This document shows, one piece after another, positions 60,901 through 64,000 of a stretch of DNA of 64,000 nt. The notes below the pieces were generated by a model that worked only from the letters and a program-made list of their open reading frames with translations, was not told the DNA's origin and searched no databases. The stretch is from the NCBI GenBank assembly GCA_026874595.1, contig CM049306.1:24479519-24543518 (forward strand). The letters are read 5' to 3'. Made by a program: the position numbers and the translations under genes. The DNA is from Sipunculus nudus. Its lineage: Eukaryota > Annelida > Sipuncula > Golfingiida > Sipunculidae. Every line of letters begins with the position of its first letter. Within the stretch, counting starts at the first letter, position 1.

Positions 60901-60931
60901 GCCTGGTTAAATATATCTGTCACAATTACAG
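45912..60931 (+). CDS. Secreted or membrane protein: signal peptide, TSP1 repeat, Ig domain (gene continues beyond window)
   Basis: Four exons join in frame (45912-45978, 55416-55583, 57656-57794, 60795-60931), giving 511 nt or 170 codons. The protein begins with a signal peptide ([19 protein letters not shown]). One thrombospondin type-1 repeat follows (about residues 24-78), with the WLSWGPW tryptophan ladder and six cysteines. Then comes one I-set-like Ig domain (about 80-170), with LPC, the core tryptophan of IRWYYNG and the [10 protein letters not shown] motif. Intron phases are 1, 1 and 2 (inside Ig), and the last exon leaves in phase 1. Such modules bind matrix or ligands outside the cell. 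Signal-TSP1-Ig occurs in matrix proteins and guidance receptors. The Ig also resembles FGFR-type domains, but the missing C-terminus prevents a family name. Confidence 0.88.
45979..55415. other. Intron of the TSP1-Ig gene (9.4 kb)
   Basis: CpG-poor and AT-rich. It contains the 180-bp tandem-repeat element at 52515-54167. No other gene is recognised; ORFs are short. Confidence 0.8.
52515..54167. mobile_element. Repeat element with inverted ATGCCCCCGCC ends and a 180-bp tandem core
   Basis: ATGCCCCCGCC at 52515-52525 is inverted exactly as GGCGGGGGCAT at 54157-54167. Between them are about eight copies of a unit containing TTTTTTTCGCAATGCCTGCA and TTGACCTACTTTTGACCGTT. TGCCTGCAGA recurs at 52611, 52780, 52960, 53140, 53320, 53500 and 53680, so the period is exactly 180 bp over most of the array; edge copies are diverged. 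No protein is evident. Confidence 0.85.
55416..55583 (+). CDS. TSP1-Ig gene exon: thrombospondin type-1 repeat
   Basis: A symmetric 1-1 exon of 168 nt, bounded by TACTTGCAG and GTAAAA. It encodes [20 protein letters not shown], then [19 protein letters not shown] and THCEVKCS. It has the three-tryptophan WxxWxxW ladder (potential C-mannosylation sites), CTQTCGKG, and six cysteines as in TSP1 domains. NET is a potential N-glycosylation site. Confidence 0.95.
55584..57655. other. Intron between the TSP1 and Ig exons (2.07 kb)
   Basis: Poly-G at 55797-55809. The part at 56100-57290 is of higher complexity with several overlapping short ORFs on the minus strand; none has a recognisable domain. 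Confidence 0.75.
57656..57794 (+). CDS. TSP1-Ig gene exon: first half of Ig domain
   Basis: Acceptor TTATTTACAG and donor GTATGT flank 139 nt, entering in phase 1 and leaving in phase 2. The encoded [31 protein letters not shown] and [13 protein letters not shown] give the B-strand cysteine and C-strand tryptophan of an Ig fold. NNT is a possible N-glycosylation site. Confidence 0.92.
57795..60794. other. Intron inside the Ig domain (3.0 kb)
   Basis: AT-rich, with nothing recognisable. Confidence 0.75.
60795..60931 (+). CDS. TSP1-Ig gene exon: second half of Ig domain
   Basis: Acceptor CTATTTTCAG and donor GTAGGT flank 137 nt, entering in phase 2 and leaving in phase 1. It encodes [20 protein letters not shown] and [20 protein letters not shown], then SVTIT. 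D.AGIYSC is the F-strand motif with the second core cysteine, and NIS is a glycosylation site. Confidence 0.93.
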
Positions 60932-61115
60932 GTAGGTTATATGTTTCATTGATCTTTTGTAAACTGTTGTTATAGTTTTATGTGGGATGATATTGAGGCA
61001 CAGGGAACCTGCTGGAGTATGTCCACAAAATGCAGTCCAAACAGTCCCTATATGAAATTTCTGTGAATTAAGGAGGAAATGTTCGCAGTCCAATGGTTAT
61101 GCTATTTGTCTTTAG

Positions 61116-61288
61116 ATCTGAATCCCCCTGATTGGTTCTGCCAGCAGCTGGAAGGCTGGCATTATAGAGGCCTACAGTTGCTTTTTGATTACAAGAAGCC
61201 TCCCACCTGCAATTATTATTCTGACCTACATTCAGTTTTTGAAATTCAAGAGAATTGGAGATCAGCACAAACACGGGCAGAAGGATAA
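61116..61288 (+). CDS. Candidate alternative terminal exon of the TSP1-Ig gene
   Basis: After the acceptor GTCTTTAG (ending 61115), a frame compatible with the preceding phase-1 exon stays open for 56 codons. It starts D-LNPPDWFCQQLEGWHYRG, continues FDYKKPPTCNYYSDL, and stops at TAA 61286-61288. If used, the protein would be a short secreted form of about 227 residues. No domain is recognised, the pyrimidine tract is mediocre, and the opposite strand is also open here, so it may be chance. Confidence 0.22.
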
Positions 61289-61348
61289 AAAAAAAGATAA
61301 AAAATTACTCATTGATGGCTTTGCACTGCAACATGGTTAATCCCCCAG

Positions 61349-61372
61349 CCCCCCCCCCCCCCCACCCCCCCC
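61349..61372. repeat. Poly-C tract
   Basis: Two adjacent C-runs separated by one A. Confidence 0.85.
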
Positions 61373-62400
61373 GCCAAAAAAAAATCCAAATATTGATATA
61401 AAAATAAACTCATTAACTCCTATAAGCCTCCCCTGCCTACTTCTGGAGACATAGTGAAGAAATCTTGGTATAGACCCACAGAGACTTGCATAATGTCTTT
61501 ACAACAGGTCATGTCTGATGGAGTATTCCTTGATCCTGCATGCAAAACATTAAGTCCAGAACATTTAACACTGACTCAAGATTACCTTGATCCTCTGTAG
61601 GTCATCCACCTGTCATTATAAGAAATCAAAATGTCCATAAAATACTTTGAATATGTAAAAATACAAAATATAAATTTTATTTATGACATATTAAAATGTT
61701 TCATTTCATGGATACTATTTAATTATCCTGATATTTTGACTTACACATGTCTTATTATTTAAACAGAAATATAAAGTGACATTATGTGTCTTGTTTCAAG
61801 TAACTTGAGTCAGTATTCTTGTGCTCAACATTTTTAATAATCTTGACATAATGATATGTGACCAGTCTGTCTGGCTCCAGCAGCTCAGTAATTGAAATCA
61901 TTACCAGGAAGTCTTCAAGAGGTTTCACGTCGTATTTATAACCTGCATGTGGAGGCTGCAGGTGATTCACCTGATGAAAAATTACAAATATTTCTTGGAA
62001 TTTCTCTACCAAAGTTAATTTTTTTTAAGAATGTGTGTGGGCTCGTCTCATCCCATCCTGTGCCGTCTTTGTCAATTTCCTATATTTTCTTGAAATTTCT
62101 CCTTTCCTTATATGTGGGTAGCTATCCTTGACCCCATTACGAAGTTTAAACAATGATTATACCAGACTTGAGAAGAAAGGCTCCCTTCCATTGCATTTTT
62201 ATATGAAATAAATACGTTGTAATAAGGATGTTATTGTTAAACTTGTAGCTATTTAGGCTGTCAGGTGGGTGAGAAGTAAAAAATCAGTGGAAAAAAGTCA
62301 CATATGATTACATTTTCACTTAGTATACTTCCCACACAAAATTTACCATTTCTTTACACAAACATATGTGGTAATATTTTAAACCAGTTTTATTAATATA

Positions 62401-63020
62401 CACTCGTCTTATGACGGGAGTATAATGGTATACCCACCGTCCATCCTGCTGCCGCTAACATTTAGTGTCACCATGATTACCTAACAGGGCTTCGATGGAT
62501 TTTCACAAAACTCACCATAAGTATTTACCAACAGATTATCTTGCCCAAATTCGATTATGGGCATATTTTATAAGGTCATGGACCAGGCGGTTACTTTGTG
62601 GTGTAGCCATGATAACTTACGAAGAAAATGATGGATTTTGATCAAACTCATCAGAAATGTTAACCATAAAATATCTAGCCTAAGTTTGAATTCCAGTGAA
62701 ATCATTGCATATTTAATGAGGTGAGAGGTCACCACACTTTGGAGGCACCTTGGTGACTTACCAAAATCCTATGGATTTTCATGAAACTCATAACATATAT
62801 ACCAATAGACTTTCTCACCTGATTTATATTCTCATCAAAATTCACACATTTTTAATGAGGTCAGAGGTCATCATACTTTGGAGGTACCTTGGTGACTTAC
62901 AAAAAACCTATGGATTTACATGAAACTCATTATACATATTTACCAATAGTTTCTCACCTGAGAATTCATGCATATTGAATTAGGTCAGAGGTCACCAGAT
63001 ACACGTTTGCGGTGCTCTTG
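62401..63020. mobile_element. Dispersed element with a 138-bp tandem core
   Basis: Four diverged copies carry GATGGATTTTCA.(G)AAACTCA-type landmarks near 62495, 62631, 62771 and 62910 (spacing 136-140). The phrase GAGGTCAGAGGTCA is in the later copies. The left end reads CACTCGTCTTATGACGGGAG and the right end GCGGTGCTCTTGTTTC. It is non-coding. Confidence 0.7.
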
Positions 63021-64000
63021 TTTCAATTTTTAGACCCTTGAAATAAGGAAAAATTCCTTTTACAAGTTTCACTCCATGGATTTTCTTTCAGAACATTTTT
63101 TTTTTCAAGTAATTTTCTGAAAAAAGAAGTAATATTGTATGTAATATTTCTAAACACTGACTCAAATAATAGGCTTATGGATGGTTTTGCTGTAAAATGA
63201 GAAAAAGACATTAATTAGCTGTTTTTTCTACAATATTAGGCACATTTATCAATAGAATTGTCAGTTTGGTCTCGTTGATGTGTTAAAGTAAATTCAGGAA
63301 AGTGTGTTGAAAACTATTGTAAAGAAGGCCCCCAGTATATCAGCTTGCACCAGCACTGGGGGTATTTTTCTGGGGTTAGTGCTGATGTTGATGGCTTTGG
63401 CATTAAGGATGAAGAAACCAGAGCTCGCAGGCAGCCTGACTGGCAGCAGCCAGTACATAAGGTCTGCTTGTAGCAGCTGAGAGCGCTGCACTTGTTTCCT
63501 ACACCCAGCTGACGCAGAAGTGTGGCTGGCACTTGACTAGCAGCCCTGAAGCAAGTGAAGCTGTCAAACTGCTGGCTTGTTAGCCTTGTTCCCTGTCTGA
63601 CAAAGGGCCTTCAGCAGCAACCTCTAACACCACTTCCTTCAGCTTATTTCAAACTCTTCTTTTCCTGTTAAAAATAATACTTAACAGATACCTGCAGTCT
63701 TACTTGACAGAGAGCTGCTTGAAGCAGACCAACAGGTACAGGTTAATGTGAATGAACTTTGTCTTTAAAAAAATATAGAATTATAAATGGAATAACAATC
63801 AGTCAACATTAATTAACTAACAATAAATTTGAGAGGGTTAGTTTGAATGGACAACCCTTGTATTTTAAAGTTGATAAATGGTTTTCTGTCATAATTGAAA
63901 AATCAGTAATTAACTTCTCTAATGAAGCAGTTTTTAATTCCATACAGCATGTTTGAAATTTCTCGAGATACAGTCACTGAATCTAAAACTAATTTGTATC

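Larger units (their letters stand above)
60932..64000. other. Downstream intron or flank of the TSP1-Ig gene
   Basis: Contains a candidate terminal exon (61116-61288), a poly-C tract (61349-61372), a 138-bp tandem-cored element (62401-63020) and a high-complexity island at about 63280-63650. No further domain exon is found. Confidence 0.6.

Noticed and set aside
63690-63733. Candidate exon between ACTTAACAG and GTACAG
   Set aside because: The phase required after the Ig exon gives an in-frame stop within a few codons.

Overview
The window is animal nuclear DNA: AT-rich, intron-containing, packed with microsatellites and small non-autonomous transposons. The two genes are a cytosolic seryl-tRNA synthetase and a secreted or membrane protein with a thrombospondin type-1 repeat and an immunoglobulin domain. 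Several dispersed repeats have a style I associate with bivalve mollusc genomes, so a bivalve or related lophotrochozoan is my best guess. That assignment is inference.

Layout. Positions 1-13598 hold the 5' half of the seryl-tRNA synthetase gene (SARS1) on the minus strand. Six coding exons, all with consensus splice sites, are separated by introns of 0.7-4.4 kb; the exons for class II motifs 2 and 3 lie beyond position 1. Intron 1 contains two nested transposon insertions: a hAT-like element inside a tRNA-derived SINE, and one TIR element inside the terminal repeat of another. Positions 13599-37480 look intergenic, are visibly richer in CpG, and carry most of the accessory DNA. This includes a 94-bp perfect palindrome, a 2.4-kb minisatellite with a 38-bp unit, several (TA)n tracts, a 5-bp-TSD MITE, a tandem-cored dispersed element, and a 423-bp miniature LTR retrotransposon (TRIM) whose LTRs carry tRNA-like Pol III A and B boxes.

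From about 37.5 kb to the end is a plus-strand gene. A likely untranslated first exon ends at 37660. Four coding exons follow, for a signal peptide (45912-45978), a TSP1 domain (55416-55583) and an Ig domain split over two exons (57656-57794, 60795-60931). The gene continues past the window unless a candidate short terminal exon at 61116-61288 is used. Its introns are CpG-poor and hold two more tandem-cored repeat elements plus several high-complexity islands that may be regulatory.

The two genes are divergent, with about 24 kb between them, and show no functional link. The most unusual observations are the Pol III-box TRIM, the zero-loop palindrome with flanking direct repeats, and the nested MITEs. 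No rRNA gene, intact tRNA gene, CRISPR array or autonomous transposase was found.
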